DNA of 64,000 bases from an uncultured Lachnospiraceae bacterium (GCA_902775895.1 CACYNO010000002.1:1-64000), one strand, 5' to 3'. Shown: positions 18,257 through 26,817, counted from the first letter of the stretch. Translations and numbers: made by a program. The notes: generated by a model from the sequence alone, not told the origin.

Positions 18257-18516
18257 TTTCTGTTTTTGACGATGATCAGCTCCCATGTTTGTCTTTCCGA
18301 ACATTAGAAGGCGGTCCGAAGAATTTAAGAGTGGTGATCCGGTATACGAATGAAAAGCATACTGTTTGAAAAAACAGCGGCAGATTCCTGACGCTGTTTT
18401 TGAGTTTATGCTTTTTATTCGTGTTTATACCGGATTGCCGCTCTGAAAATTCTTCAGGGCCGGATTCTACAGTTTGGAAAGGTAAAGCATGGGAGCTGAC
18501 AAAGTCAAAACAGACA
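18257..18516. repeat. Long hairpin repeat, family I, copy C
   Basis: A foldback of about 260 bp in the gap between trkA and the metallophosphoesterase gene. Left arm: CAGCTCCCATGTTTGTC, TTTCCGAACATTAGAAGG and CCGAAGAATTTAAGAG. Right arm (reverse complement): CAGCTCCCATGCTTTACC, TTTCCAAACTGTAGAATCC and CCTGAAGAATTTTCAGAG. The apex is a second hairpin around AAAACAGC/GCTGTTTT. The outer TTTCTGTTTTTGAC/GTCAAAACAGACA bases pair as in copy B, but the orientation is opposite. It ends 10 bp from the trkA stop codon and may act as that operon's terminator. Confidence 0.85.
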
Positions 18517-18525
18517 CAAATGGTC

Positions 18526-19191
18526 TCAACGCTCCGTTCTGTCCAGTTCTTTGAACAACCTCTCAGCCGCCTCCTTATCACTGATAAGTCTTACGTGGTC
18601 GCCCTCTTTGAACTTATCATCAGGACTTGGCATGATATTCAAGTCACCCTTGGAAGCAATACCTATAATATTGATCGCATACTTGGCTCTGGCATCGATC
18701 TCACGGATGCTTTTTCCTATCCATGCGGGAAGCACCGGTATCTCATATATGGAATATTCCTCATCCAGTTCGATATAATCAAACACATGATTTGCAGAAC
18801 ATTTTGCGGCAAGTTTGTAAGCCGCATCTCTGTCAGGATAGATCACTTCATCGGCACCGTTCTTTAAGAGGAACTTCGCCTGTATATCCCTGTTAGCGGC
18901 GCTGATAACATATTTTGCACCAAACTCCTTTGCAAGATTGGTGATTTCCAGAGAATTTTGGAAGCTCTCCCTGATCGCAACCACCACCACATCGAAGTTG
19001 CTAAGTCCCAGAGCCTGCAATACGTCCGGATTGGTACAATCTCCGATACGGGCGCTGGTAACCTCCGTGAAGTAATCCCTGATCTGCTCCTCGTTCTGGT
19101 CGATTATCATAATCTCGTTATCAAGCTCCAAAAGCTTGTTGCAAAGGTGTTGTCCGAATTTTCCCATTCCTATTATTAAGATTGATTTCAT
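18526..19191 (-). CDS. trkA: TrkA/KtrA-type potassium uptake regulatory protein
   Basis: A cytosolic RCK protein of 221 residues that gates the TrkH/KtrB channel encoded just upstream. The N-terminal Rossmann RCK_N domain starts with GMGKFGQHLCNKLLE (about residues 7-21), the nucleotide-binding loop, with the acidic D33 region (IMIIDQNEEQ) that prefers NAD(H)/adenine nucleotides. The C-terminal TrkA_C/RCK_C domain (about 140-218) contains the IREIDARAKYAINIIGI and PSPDDKFKEGDHVRLI signatures. A single RCK unit of this length is the KtrA/KtrC type, rather than the double-length E. coli TrkA. A good GGAGG precedes the ATG. It is the last gene of the eight-gene operon. Confidence 0.93.
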   Translation of the reverse strand: MKSILIIGMGKFGQHLCNKLLELDNEIMIIDQNEEQIRDYFTEVTSARIGDCTNPDVLQALGLSNFDVVVVAIRESFQNSLEITNLAKEFGAKYVISAANRDIQAKFLLKNGADEVIYPDRDAAYKLAAKCSANHVFDYIELDEEYSIYEIPVLPAWIGKSIREIDARAKYAINIIGIASKGDLNIMPSPDDKFKEGDHVRLISDKEAAERLFKELDRTER

Positions 19192-19211
19192 GGCTTACCT
19201 CCTATTTACGA

Positions 19212-19260
19212 TGACACGTGGGGCGGTTCTTTAGTGACAAAGGGACGGTTCTTTTGTCAC
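19212..19260. repeat. Two tandem GGGACGGTTCT palindromic repeats
   Basis: Two copies of a short repeat lie between trkH and trkA. The second is a perfect 8-bp inverted repeat (GTGACAAA/TTTGTCAC) around GGGACGGTTCT (19234-19260); the first has a one-base variant core (GGGGCGGTTCT) bounded by TGACA-like sequence. A third element with the same core is at 62707-62741. Repeats with this core are widespread in Clostridial genomes; their function is unknown to me. Confidence 0.75.
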
Positions 19261-19275
19261 CACCTCTGTCATCTT

Positions 19276-20622
19276 TTATCCCACATTTATCCGCTCTTCC
19301 GGATATTTTATAAAGGCTTTTCTCTTGTTGCTCTTGAATGTCACGGCAAATGTCACGGTTCCTATTCGCCCCGAGAACATCATTATCATAAGGATTATCT
19401 TGGACACCGGCAGAAGGCTTCTGGTGATGCCCGCCGACAGCCCTACCGTGCCCATGGCGGAGAACACCTCAAGTAGTACATCGTCCAAAGGCAATCTCTG
19501 CACACAGGATATTACCAACAGCGCCGATACAAGGATAGTTAAATTCAGTCCGAATACCATGGATGCCGTCTTGATGTTCTCATCTCCTATGCGGCGCTTG
19601 AGCACATTGGTTCCCGTTGTCCTTGCAAGACTGGAGAAAATGTATGCTCCCATGACCACGATGGTGGTGGTCTTGATACCGCCGGCGGTGGATCCGGAGT
19701 TTCCTCCGATAAACATCAGTATACATGTAAGTATCTTGCTTGCCTGAGTCATCCCCTCTACGTCTATGGAGTTAAACCCTGCAGTCCTGGGAGTTACGGA
19801 AGCAAATACCGCTGACAGTAATCTTTCACCCGGTGCCATACCTGCAAAAAGGTTATCATGCTCAAATATAAGGTAAAGTACGGTACCGCCGGCAACAAGT
19901 ACACCCAACATGATAAGTACCACTTTTGAGTGAAGGCTGTATTTTCTTATCTTAAACTTTTTGTCGATAATATCATCCCATACCACAAAACCAAGCCCGC
20001 CTATAAGAACAAGGGCCATAAGTGTGATAAGTATCACCGGATCATTCCTCACCGTGGTAAGCGATGAAAATGCGCCAAAACGCCCCATAAGATCAAAACC
20101 GGCGTTACAAAATGCCGATATGGAGTGAAATATTCCGTACCATATGCCCTTTGCCACCCCCAGCTGCGGTATGAACCTGCTGCATAGTATGGCGGCACCT
20201 ATCATCTCGATGATGATGGTACGTCTGAATATCCTCTTTAAGGTGTTGGTGATACCGTCCAGCTGGAAAGCATATATGCTCTCCTGTATCATGTTCCTCA
20301 TGTTAAGGCCGATACGACGCCTGAATACAGAGTAAACTATGGCGCTGATGGTAATTATACCCAGACCTCCGATCTGGATCATCACCAGTATCACTATCTG
20401 CCCGAATATGGTCCAGTGGTTGAATGTATCTACCACTACAAGACCGGTCACGCATGTGGCACTTACCGATGTAAAAAGGCAGTCAAAAAAATGGGTGACC
20501 GTTCCCGTCTTTGATGCAATGGGAAGCATGAGCAGAAAAGTCCCCGCCATTATAACCATTATGAAACCCAGCGCCATTATCTGCGCATGAGACATCCCTT
20601 TTTTTCGTCTTATACCGGCCAT
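19276..20622 (-). CDS. trkH: TrkH/KtrB-type potassium transporter membrane subunit
   Basis: A 448-residue polytopic membrane protein of the TrkH/KtrB superfamily, the K+ (often Na+-coupled) translocating subunit partnered by TrkA. It shows the four-fold M1-P-M2 repeats with pore loops: TSVSATCVTGLVVVDT (about residues 51-66), HSISAFCNAGFDLMG (about 166-180), VTPRTAGFNSIDVEG (about 276-290) with GGNSGSTAGGIKTTT, and SAMGTVGLSAG (about 390-400). The ATG follows GGAGGCG. It is encoded 10 bp after the HAD phosphatase, in the same operon. Confidence 0.94.
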   Translation of the reverse strand: MAGIRRKKGMSHAQIMALGFIMVIMAGTFLLMLPIASKTGTVTHFFDCLFTSVSATCVTGLVVVDTFNHWTIFGQIVILVMIQIGGLGIITISAIVYSVFRRRIGLNMRNMIQESIYAFQLDGITNTLKRIFRRTIIIEMIGAAILCSRFIPQLGVAKGIWYGIFHSISAFCNAGFDLMGRFGAFSSLTTVRNDPVILITLMALVLIGGLGFVVWDDIIDKKFKIRKYSLHSKVVLIMLGVLVAGGTVLYLIFEHDNLFAGMAPGERLLSAVFASVTPRTAGFNSIDVEGMTQASKILTCILMFIGGNSGSTAGGIKTTTIVVMGAYIFSSLARTTGTNVLKRRIGDENIKTASMVFGLNLTILVSALLVISCVQRLPLDDVLLEVFSAMGTVGLSAGITRSLLPVSKIILMIMMFSGRIGTVTFAVTFKSNKRKAFIKYPEERINVG

Positions 20623-20633
20623 TACGCCTCCGT

Positions 20634-21287
20634 TTACAGGTATTTAAAAATTTCTTCAGGTCTGTCGATTATCCTTATATCAGAGGAAAAACTTTCCAGA
20701 TGCTCTCTGCTCCTGAAGCCCCAGCTTACAAGAACCGTATCGACTCCCGCATTTGCTCCGAACTGCCCGTCCACCTCCGAGTCCCCCACAAATAGTACCT
20801 CTTCCGGTCTTAACCCCATGAACTGCAACATGTTGTTCATCATAGTCGGGTCCGGCTTTTTAGGTACGTCCTCAGTCCTTCCGATGGTATGCTCCGCAAG
20901 ACCGGAAAAGAAATGCTCCGTAAGTTCTTTTGCGGCATCATCATTTTTATTGGTAACGACTGCCAACCTGTAGCCTTTTTCCTTGAGGTTTGTAAGAAGC
21001 TCCACCGTACCGTCATAGGGGCGAGTTTTGTTTTTGGAATTTTCGTTGTAATATCCGATAAATTCTCCGTAAGCCCTTATAAAATCATCCTCTTTTATAT
21101 CATCAGGCAGAAATTTCTTAAGAAGATTTATTATACCGTCCCCAAGTTCTACGATAACCTTCTCCTCAAGGACCGGCCCCAAGCCGAATAACTCTCTTAC
21201 ATAATTCACGGCATCCGTAAGATCTGCTGCTGTATTTATCAGCGTGCCGTCCAGATCAAAAAATATTCCTTTGTATCTTTTCTCCAT
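20634..21287 (-). CDS. HAD-superfamily phosphatase (phosphoglycolate phosphatase-like)
   Basis: A 217-residue cytosolic HAD hydrolase. Motif I is FFDLDGTLI (nucleophile D11, general acid D13), motif II is VTNKND, and motif III/IV is KPDPTMMNN...FVGDSEVD, with a helical C1 cap between residues about 15 and 85. It resembles Gph/PpaX; the natural substrate is not identifiable from the sequence. I place the start at the ATG at 21287, which has GAAAGG upstream, rather than the TTG at 21302. It lies between the ECF S component (11-bp gap) and trkH (11-bp gap). Confidence 0.88.
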   Translation of the reverse strand: MEKRYKGIFFDLDGTLINTAADLTDAVNYVRELFGLGPVLEEKVIVELGDGIINLLKKFLPDDIKEDDFIRAYGEFIGYYNENSKNKTRPYDGTVELLTNLKEKGYRLAVVTNKNDDAAKELTEHFFSGLAEHTIGRTEDVPKKPDPTMMNNMLQFMGLRPEEVLFVGDSEVDGQFGANAGVDTVLVSWGFRSREHLESFSSDIRIIDRPEEIFKYL

Positions 21288-21298
21288 TACAAAACCTT

Positions 21299-21805
21299 TC
21301 AACTGACAACCCTGTTCATTAACGCTTTGATCGGCTTATACAACACAAGACACACTAAGAAGTTGCTTATGCCATGTATAAGATCAAACGGAATCCCCGC
21401 TATCCACCATCCAAGAGCTCCTGCAGGTCCCATTATAAACAGGGTGGTCACGGCGCACAGCGCTCCGAAGGTTATGCCGTACACTCCCGACTCCACACAA
21501 TACAAAATGTAGGAATCTTTTTTCCTTGTAAGCATGGTCACAGCCACAAGAACGGGCCACACGTACAGATAACATATGGACCATATCCCGAAGCCCCAGA
21601 TAAGAAATTCTATACCCACAAAAGCAAATACGGCTATCATAGTCTTCCAGCCGTAGTATATCGTAAAGATCATTATAAAAAAGGTCACCAGCTCCACATT
21701 TGGCACGGAATCCAGTACCCTTTTTACTACTTCCAAAACTGCTATCATCATCCCTATCCGGGCGATGTCATAAGTGGAAAATCCGCTTTTAGTTTGCTTT
21801 CTCAT
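21299..21805 (-). CDS. ECF transporter S component (substrate-binding membrane protein)
   Basis: A 168-residue integral membrane protein with about six helices and the short, very hydrophobic build of energy-coupling factor S components: an IARIGMMIAVLEVVKRVLDS first helix, aromatic-rich middle helices, and GIPFDLIHGISNFLVCLVL near the end. S components bind a vitamin or cofactor and use a shared EcfAAT module encoded elsewhere. The gene overlaps the start of the HAD region closely and is overlapped by 17 bp by the DUF4430 lipoprotein upstream. DUF4430 is related to the beta-domain of cobalamin carriers, so a corrinoid substrate is a reasonable guess only. Confidence 0.75.
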   Translation of the reverse strand: MRKQTKSGFSTYDIARIGMMIAVLEVVKRVLDSVPNVELVTFFIMIFTIYYGWKTMIAVFAFVGIEFLIWGFGIWSICYLYVWPVLVAVTMLTRKKDSYILYCVESGVYGITFGALCAVTTLFIMGPAGALGWWIAGIPFDLIHGISNFLVCLVLYKPIKALMNRVVS

Positions 21806-22247
21806 AAACCAGCTTGAATTCGTCTCCGTCCTTTACGGTCTGGGAATCCGCACCACTGTTGCCGTACTCACCGTTCACATATATAGCCCAGTACGCACCG
21901 TCGGTCGCATAAATTGCTGTCTCATTATTTACGGATTCGATAAATATACCGGTAGCCGAATCGCTTCCGCTATATGTAAAGTCCCCGTCTTCCTGAAGAT
22001 CATCCATAAATCCTCTTAAATATTCCGCATCCGTTTTTTCCTCATAATGCTTCGTCTCTCCCTTGGAATTCACCACATCAAGGCTCACGGTCTTAAGAGC
22101 CTGCGATGTCTCTGAGGACGCTTCCGAGCCGGTCGCTGTTGTGGTCCCGGTTCCGCCGCCGCCTGCGCATCCCGCAAACACAACTGCTGCTGCCGCAATT
22201 CCTCCGAAAGTAACTATGTTTTTTAATACTCTGTTCTTCGTTTTCAT
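21789..22247 (-). CDS. DUF4430 lipoprotein, likely partner of the ECF S component
   Basis: A 152-residue exported lipoprotein. Residues 1-27 are a signal peptide with lipobox VFAGCAGGG (Cys about 27). A Gly/Thr/Ser linker follows, and then a DUF4430 domain (about 55-150) with the typical FMDDLQEDGDFTYSG, YWAIYVNGEYGNSGADSQ and DGDEFKLVYE features. DUF4430 is structurally related to the small domain of vitamin B12 carriers (transcobalamin family); the pairing with an ECF S component by a 17-bp gene overlap suggests that it delivers the ligand to that transporter. The SD is AAGGAGAAACG before the ATG. Confidence 0.82.
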   Translation of the reverse strand: MKTKNRVLKNIVTFGGIAAAAVVFAGCAGGGGTGTTTATGSEASSETSQALKTVSLDVVNSKGETKHYEEKTDAEYLRGFMDDLQEDGDFTYSGSDSATGIFIESVNNETAIYATDGAYWAIYVNGEYGNSGADSQTVKDGDEFKLVYEKAN

Positions 22248-22262
22248 ATCGTTTCTCCTTTT

Positions 22263-23033
22263 TTAATATGGTGTTTCTTTTACAAGAACTCCCTGGACTA
22301 CAAGTCTGTAATTATAATCCGTAGCTTCACAACTGGAAAGAGTCACTATCTGTGATGCATTTGAGACATCCACTCCCGTAGGATACATGCTTCTCTCGCT
22401 GCATTCCTTTGCAAATTCCTTTATCTCTTCCTCATTCATATTGATCGTATAAACAGGACCTTGGGGATCGGAATTGTACACGGCAAATATCTTATACTCC
22501 CGAAGGGTATCCGGTGTATAGATATAAAATGTATCATTCGTTCCCTGGTGGTAGAATTCCTCGTCCTTGTATTTATTGTTCTTTGTAAACATGGAATCAT
22601 CGTTCATATGATGTCCGTAGATTATCACGTGGGACGCATCGAGCCCCTTCGCAATCTCTCCCGCGATAAAGAGCGTACCTCCGCGGCTGTATTCCCCGTC
22701 AAATCCAAGGTGGAGATAATAATCATCATCATTCAGCCTCTGAACCACCGGAAGCAATGTCTCAGTGGCATCATTTCTGTACATTCCTTTTGCGTCGGGA
22801 TTTACAATAAGCGCCGCTTCATGATTGTATTTGAATTCTTCTTCTCCGCCATCCTCTTTTTTTGCCGTCTCCGTAATGGCCTCCACAGCCTTTTGATTAA
22901 CCTCTGCCGTATGCTTGTATTCTCCCTGCAGTCTGAATATGTTCACAAGGGCGATCACAAGAACTATCGCACATCCTATGATGATAAGGATGGCAATTAT
23001 CGGGGTTTTCCCTCGTTTTCTTCTTCTTACCAT
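22263..23033 (-). CDS. srtB: Class B sortase
   Basis: A membrane-anchored transpeptidase that cleaves sorting signals and links proteins to peptidoglycan. Of 256 residues, an N-terminal helix (about 10-32) anchors the enzyme. The catalytic domain shows HVIIYGHHMND (His 141/142) and VTLSSCEA (Cys 235), followed by the arginine of YRLVVQG. These are class B features, as is the long insertion with DDSMFTKNNKYKDEEFY. Clostridial class B sortases accept (S/P)PXTG signals; the surface protein at 274-1485 ends with SPDTG and is a plausible substrate. The gene sits within a metabolic/transport operon rather than beside the pilin genes. Confidence 0.93.
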   Translation of the reverse strand: MVRRRKRGKTPIIAILIIIGCAIVLVIALVNIFRLQGEYKHTAEVNQKAVEAITETAKKEDGGEEEFKYNHEAALIVNPDAKGMYRNDATETLLPVVQRLNDDDYYLHLGFDGEYSRGGTLFIAGEIAKGLDASHVIIYGHHMNDDSMFTKNNKYKDEEFYHQGTNDTFYIYTPDTLREYKIFAVYNSDPQGPVYTINMNEEEIKEFAKECSERSMYPTGVDVSNASQIVTLSSCEATDYNYRLVVQGVLVKETPY

Positions 23034-23049
23034 AAAAATAACCTTTTAA

Positions 23050-23913
23050 TCACGCTTTTCCGTCTGAACCGAAAAGCAATATCTTCTCCTTAACCGTGGC
23101 TTTGATAGCTTCCGTTCCCGGCTTAAGGACTTTTCTGGGGTCAAATCCTTTGCCCTCCAGATCCTTGCCCTCTTCGATGTATTTTCTGACTGCCGCCGTG
23201 AAGGCTATCTGACACTCGGTATTTACATTTATCTTCGCTACTCCTAAGTTGATGGCTTCCTTTACCATATCCGCAGGAATTCCCGTTCCGCCGTGAAGCA
23301 CCAGTGGAAGGTCTCCAGTTTTTTCCTTTACGCTCTCTAAGACGTCAAATCTGAGTCCCGGCCAGTTCTCAGGATACTTACCGTGTATATTTCCGATACC
23401 TGCCGCAAGGAGATCCACGCCAAGCTCTGCAATGGCTTCACACTCATCAGGGTCTGCGCACTCGCCCATACCCACAACGCCGTCTTCCTCGCCGCCTATG
23501 GCACCGACTTCCGCCTCAAGGGACATTCCCTTGTCAGCGCATATCTTTACAAGTTCCTTAGTCTTTTCAACATTTTCCTCGATTGGATAAGATGAACCGT
23601 CGAACATTATTGATGAGAATCCGGCCTCGATACATTTAATACATCCCTCGTATGTTCCGTGATCAAGGTGAAGAGCCACGGGAACTGTTATACCCAGGTC
23701 GTCGGTCATGGCATCTGCCATGGCTGCAACTGTCTTAAAGCCACCCATATATTTGCCGGCTCCCTCTGATACTCCCAGTATGACCGGTGAGTTCATCTCC
23801 TGAGCCGTCTCAAGAATGGCTTTTGTCCATTCAAGGTTGTTGATATTGAAATGACCTACTGCGTAGTGTCCTGCCACCGCTTTGGTGAGCATATCTTTAA
23901 CATTTACTAACAT
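23050..23913 (-). CDS. fba: Class II fructose-1,6-bisphosphate aldolase
   Basis: A zinc-dependent glycolytic aldolase of 287 residues (cleaves fructose-1,6-bisphosphate to DHAP and glyceraldehyde-3-phosphate). Visible signatures are GHFNINNLEW at the start, VALHLDHGTYEGC (catalytic Asp and zinc His, about residues 79-91), GAIGGEEDGV (about 138-147), LVLHGGTGIP (zinc His, about 206-215) and INVNTECQIAF (about 228-238). The length fits the Firmicute FbaA/short class II family; GatY/KbaY-type tagatose aldolases are the alternative but share the same operation. It lies 16 bp upstream of the sortase in the same operon. Confidence 0.93.
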   Translation of the reverse strand: MLVNVKDMLTKAVAGHYAVGHFNINNLEWTKAILETAQEMNSPVILGVSEGAGKYMGGFKTVAAMADAMTDDLGITVPVALHLDHGTYEGCIKCIEAGFSSIMFDGSSYPIEENVEKTKELVKICADKGMSLEAEVGAIGGEEDGVVGMGECADPDECEAIAELGVDLLAAGIGNIHGKYPENWPGLRFDVLESVKEKTGDLPLVLHGGTGIPADMVKEAINLGVAKINVNTECQIAFTAAVRKYIEEGKDLEGKGFDPRKVLKPGTEAIKATVKEKILLFGSDGKA

Positions 23914-23933
23914 GGTATTCTCCTTTCAAAATC

Positions 23934-24455
23934 TTACATCTTATCCGGTTCGGGATATTCCTCTCCGAAGGTCTCTACTGTTACTGTCTTCATCACCTGG
24001 GGCTCCAAAGGCTTATCAAGGGGATTGGTCTGAACTGCCGCGATCTTATCCAGTACATCCTCTCCCTCGATAAGCTTTCCGAATGCCGCATACTGACCGT
24101 CCAGCTGGTTCACATCCTTGTGCATGATAAAGAACTGCGATCCGCCGGAGTTGTACTCTGCCGCACGTGCCATGGAAAGAACGCCTCTTGTATGGGACAG
24201 GTCGTTTTTCACATTATTGATAGCAAATTCTCCTTTAATGTTGTAACCCGGTCCGCCCGTGCCATTGCCCTCAGGACATCCACCCTGGATCATAAAGCCT
24301 GAAATGACCCTGTGGAACGTGAGACCGTCATAGAAACCTTTTTTAATAAGACTTATAAAGTTGTTTACGGACTGTGGAGCGATCTCGGGATAAAGTTCAA
24401 GCTTCATCACTCCTCCGTCTTCCATGGTAATTGTTACTATAGGATTCTGTGCCAT
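23934..24455 (-). CDS. Cyclophilin-type peptidyl-prolyl cis-trans isomerase
   Basis: A 173-residue cyclophilin, first gene of the eight-gene operon. Motifs of the active site are GLTFHRVISGFMIQGG (Arg and Phe of the catalytic pocket), NSGGSQFFIM and LDGQYAAFGKLIEG. There is no signal peptide, so it is cytosolic and assists protein folding. The ATG follows AAGGAGAATG. It is divergent from the DUF2156 gene, and the 111-bp gap between them should hold both promoters. Confidence 0.93.
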   Translation of the reverse strand: MAQNPIVTITMEDGGVMKLELYPEIAPQSVNNFISLIKKGFYDGLTFHRVISGFMIQGGCPEGNGTGGPGYNIKGEFAINNVKNDLSHTRGVLSMARAAEYNSGGSQFFIMHKDVNQLDGQYAAFGKLIEGEDVLDKIAAVQTNPLDKPLEPQVMKTVTVETFGEEYPEPDKM

Positions 24456-24566
24456 TTTATCATTCTCCTTTTTGTATGGGATTTAGTTTCACAAAGTTAA
24501 TTATAGCACTATTTTGTGGTAAAATTAATGAATATAGAAAAAATATTTGCACTTTAAAGGAGACTT

Positions 24567-25523
24567 ATGATCGACTGGAAAAAGCCGGAATTAAATGATC
24601 TTAAGATGATACGTGAAGCCGCGTTCAGATCATGCTGCATGGGCAGTGATATGTCCGCCGTAAATATCTTTCTTCTTGCGGACAAGTATGATCTGCAGAT
24701 AGCTTTTATTGGGGATCTTCTTGTAAGAAAGTATAAGACTATAGATACCAACCTGGGCAGGAACGGCTATACCTTTCCCGTGGGCTGTTCCTTTTCCGAT
24801 AAGAAGTGCATAGACGCTGTTTTAGACGAATTACAGGAGGAAGCAGACCGCCGTGAAGTCCCCCTTTCTTTCTGCCTACTTACGGAAGAACAGAAATGGT
24901 ATCTGGAAAACAGATACCCCGATATGGAGTTTGTCTCCTACCCCGGGGACAGTGATTATCTTTATACGGCAGAGCATTTAGGACTTTTGCCCGGCCGGGC
25001 CAATCACAAAAAGAAAAACCACGTGTCCAGATTCCGACGGGAGTTTCCGGATTTTGAGTTTAAGGTATTTGAAAAACACAACAGGGATCAGTGCGGTGAT
25101 GCACCATGCGTATGTGACTTATACCGGGTTGAAGAAGCATGGATAAAAGAAAGGGAGAACTCACTGGAACACTCCCAGGTCCTGGAAAAACAGGAGATAA
25201 AGACGGCAGTCAGGCTTTTTCCCGAACTGGAGCTCATCGGTGCGGCAATAAGAGTGGAGGGACGTCCCGTTGCCATGAGCATGGCATCGGAGATTTCTCC
25301 CGGAGTTTTTGATATCCATTTTGAAAAAAGCTTCGGGGAATATGCACTGAAAGGTGCATACGCTGCCGTTAACCAGCTTTTTTCGAAACATCTGCTGGAA
25401 GATCACAACGCAAAGTGGATAAACCGGGAGGAGGATATCGGGCTGGAGGGCTTGAGGAAGGCTAAGGAGTCCTACCATCCGGATATGATGCTGTATAAGT
25501 ATTCGGGAATCCTCAGGAAATGA
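24567..25523 (+). CDS. DUF2156 (phosphatidylglycerol lysyltransferase C-terminal-like) protein
   Basis: A 318-residue soluble protein with two GNAT-like halves, of the DUF2156 family (C-terminal, aminoacyl-transfer part of MprF-like proteins). Characteristic pieces are GRNGYTFPVGCS, LPGRANHKKKNHVSRFRREFP (in the family usually followed by W/F), and the second half with AMSMASEISPGVFDIHFEKS and WINREEDIGLEGLRKAKESY. It lacks the MprF membrane part. Its acceptor, if any, is unknown; it could also be a plain N-acyltransferase. Start ATG follows AAAGGAG. It converges with the GH5 gene, whose stop is 32 bp away. Confidence 0.8.
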   Translation: MIDWKKPELNDLKMIREAAFRSCCMGSDMSAVNIFLLADKYDLQIAFIGDLLVRKYKTIDTNLGRNGYTFPVGCSFSDKKCIDAVLDELQEEADRREVPLSFCLLTEEQKWYLENRYPDMEFVSYPGDSDYLYTAEHLGLLPGRANHKKKNHVSRFRREFPDFEFKVFEKHNRDQCGDAPCVCDLYRVEEAWIKERENSLEHSQVLEKQEIKTAVRLFPELELIGAAIRVEGRPVAMSMASEISPGVFDIHFEKSFGEYALKGAYAAVNQLFSKHLLEDHNAKWINREEDIGLEGLRKAKESYHPDMMLYKYSGILRK

Positions 25524-25555
25524 TATAGACGATAAAAACGCCCCTTTTCACCTGA

Positions 25556-26683
25556 TCATCTGATTTTGATCCACCGGTTTTCGATACAGCGGCGGAGATC
25601 CCAGCTTTCTTTCCACGCGGAATCCCCGCTGTACTGCCCGTCCGGATAAAGCTTATAACTCCAGTAGATCCACCCGTCGGCAATCTCCCATGCGTCGAAT
25701 TCCAGATCCGCAACCTCATTAAAACGGCGGCGACGCTCGATCCCGTACTGCCTTTCGCTCATACCCTTTTCTTTTTCGAAATGCACAGCGTATCTGTTAT
25801 TTATGCACCACTCCCCGACGATGACCCTGATCCCCTTCTTTGCCATACGCATCCTGGTCTTTTCAAATTCCATATACATCTTATAGCAGGCCATATTATG
25901 TAAAGGAACGTACATCTCCATTGCCTGAATGTAAATGTGGGTATCCAGATAAACGTTTTCCATGTTATTGCGCTTGAAAAAATTACCCCAAAGGGATGTC
26001 CTGAAGCCATCGTGAAATACGATAGCTTTATCCGCCGGCAGGACCTTACGAAGGCTTCTGTAAGCGGCTTTATAAAACTTCCGAAGAAAGCTTAAGGGCA
26101 CATGTCCGGATCCTTTTGCCTCCTGCTTGTCAACGGCCTTACCTGTGGAGGGAGCGGTAAGATAAACGGGAAGACTGATAGGTTCGTTTAACACCTCGAT
26201 ACCGAAAAGTTCTTCCATGTAGGCATACCTTTTTGCAAGTTTTTTTAAAACCTCAAGGACGTAAATAACCTCCTCCGGGTTTTTCCTCCATTTACACACC
26301 CCTACAAGGCCTCCGTTATCGTATCCGTTCTGATTGCCGGGGGATGTGTGAAGATCTATCAGGACTTTCAGACCGTGCTTTCCTGCCCACTCAAATGCCC
26401 TGTCTAAATATTCGATGCAGCCCACAAAGGGTTTTCTGTCGCCGAATATAAAATAAGGCACCGGGATCCTTACGAGATTCAGCCCGTACCCCGCGATCTT
26501 TTCAAAATCCTTTTCCGTTATATATGTTTCCCTGTGTTCCTTTAACCTGGCTGCAAATTCCTCAGAAGACAGCCTCCTTGCAAGCCATGTCTCATCCTCC
26601 GCATCGGTACCTTCAAAAAGCGCCGGGTTCATCCACTTTTCAAGCACCAGCCAGTTCCCTAAATTTACCCCTTTTATCTTCAT
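25556..26683 (-). CDS. Glycoside hydrolase family 5 enzyme (BglC-like)
   Basis: A 375-residue TIM-barrel glycosidase. The start GVNLGNWLVLEKWMNP is that of exo-glucanase-like GH5 members. The acid/base glutamate is in VLNEPISL (E167) and the nucleophile in VIVGEWCIN (E291); VLIDLHTSPGNQNG carries the conserved barrel histidine. No signal peptide, so it likely hydrolyses imported beta-glucosidic oligosaccharides inside the cell. I chose ATG 26683 because a GGAGG precedes it by 7 bases; the open frame upstream (to 26734) has no such site. It is a single-gene unit. Confidence 0.88.
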   Translation of the reverse strand: MKIKGVNLGNWLVLEKWMNPALFEGTDAEDETWLARRLSSEEFAARLKEHRETYITEKDFEKIAGYGLNLVRIPVPYFIFGDRKPFVGCIEYLDRAFEWAGKHGLKVLIDLHTSPGNQNGYDNGGLVGVCKWRKNPEEVIYVLEVLKKLAKRYAYMEELFGIEVLNEPISLPVYLTAPSTGKAVDKQEAKGSGHVPLSFLRKFYKAAYRSLRKVLPADKAIVFHDGFRTSLWGNFFKRNNMENVYLDTHIYIQAMEMYVPLHNMACYKMYMEFEKTRMRMAKKGIRVIVGEWCINNRYAVHFEKEKGMSERQYGIERRRRFNEVADLEFDAWEIADGWIYWSYKLYPDGQYSGDSAWKESWDLRRCIENRWIKIR

Positions 26684-26765
26684 AAATAACCTCCGGAAGG
26701 TTTCTTCTTTCTCTCTTACATAATAAAATACCACATATTTTTATAAAAACATAATAAAAACATTA

Positions 26766-26795
26766 TTCAAAACAACCGCTTACTTTTGTTATAAT
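26766..26795 (+). promoter_or_regulatory. Promoter of the zincin-like gene
   Basis: A perfect TATAAT (26790-26795), with a weak -35 (TTCAAA, 26766-26771) 18 bp upstream. It precedes the ATG at 26818 by only 22 bp, with GGAG in between, so the leader is very short. Confidence 0.5.
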
Positions 26796-26817
26796 CAAAC
26801 GGAGTGAGGGAAATTTT

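Noticed and set aside
18257-18516. Open frames of about 100-155 codons across the hairpin repeats (for example in copies B, C and D)
   Set aside because: They arise from the palindromic sequence itself, have no ribosome binding sites, differ in frame between copies, and overlap real genes such as trkA.
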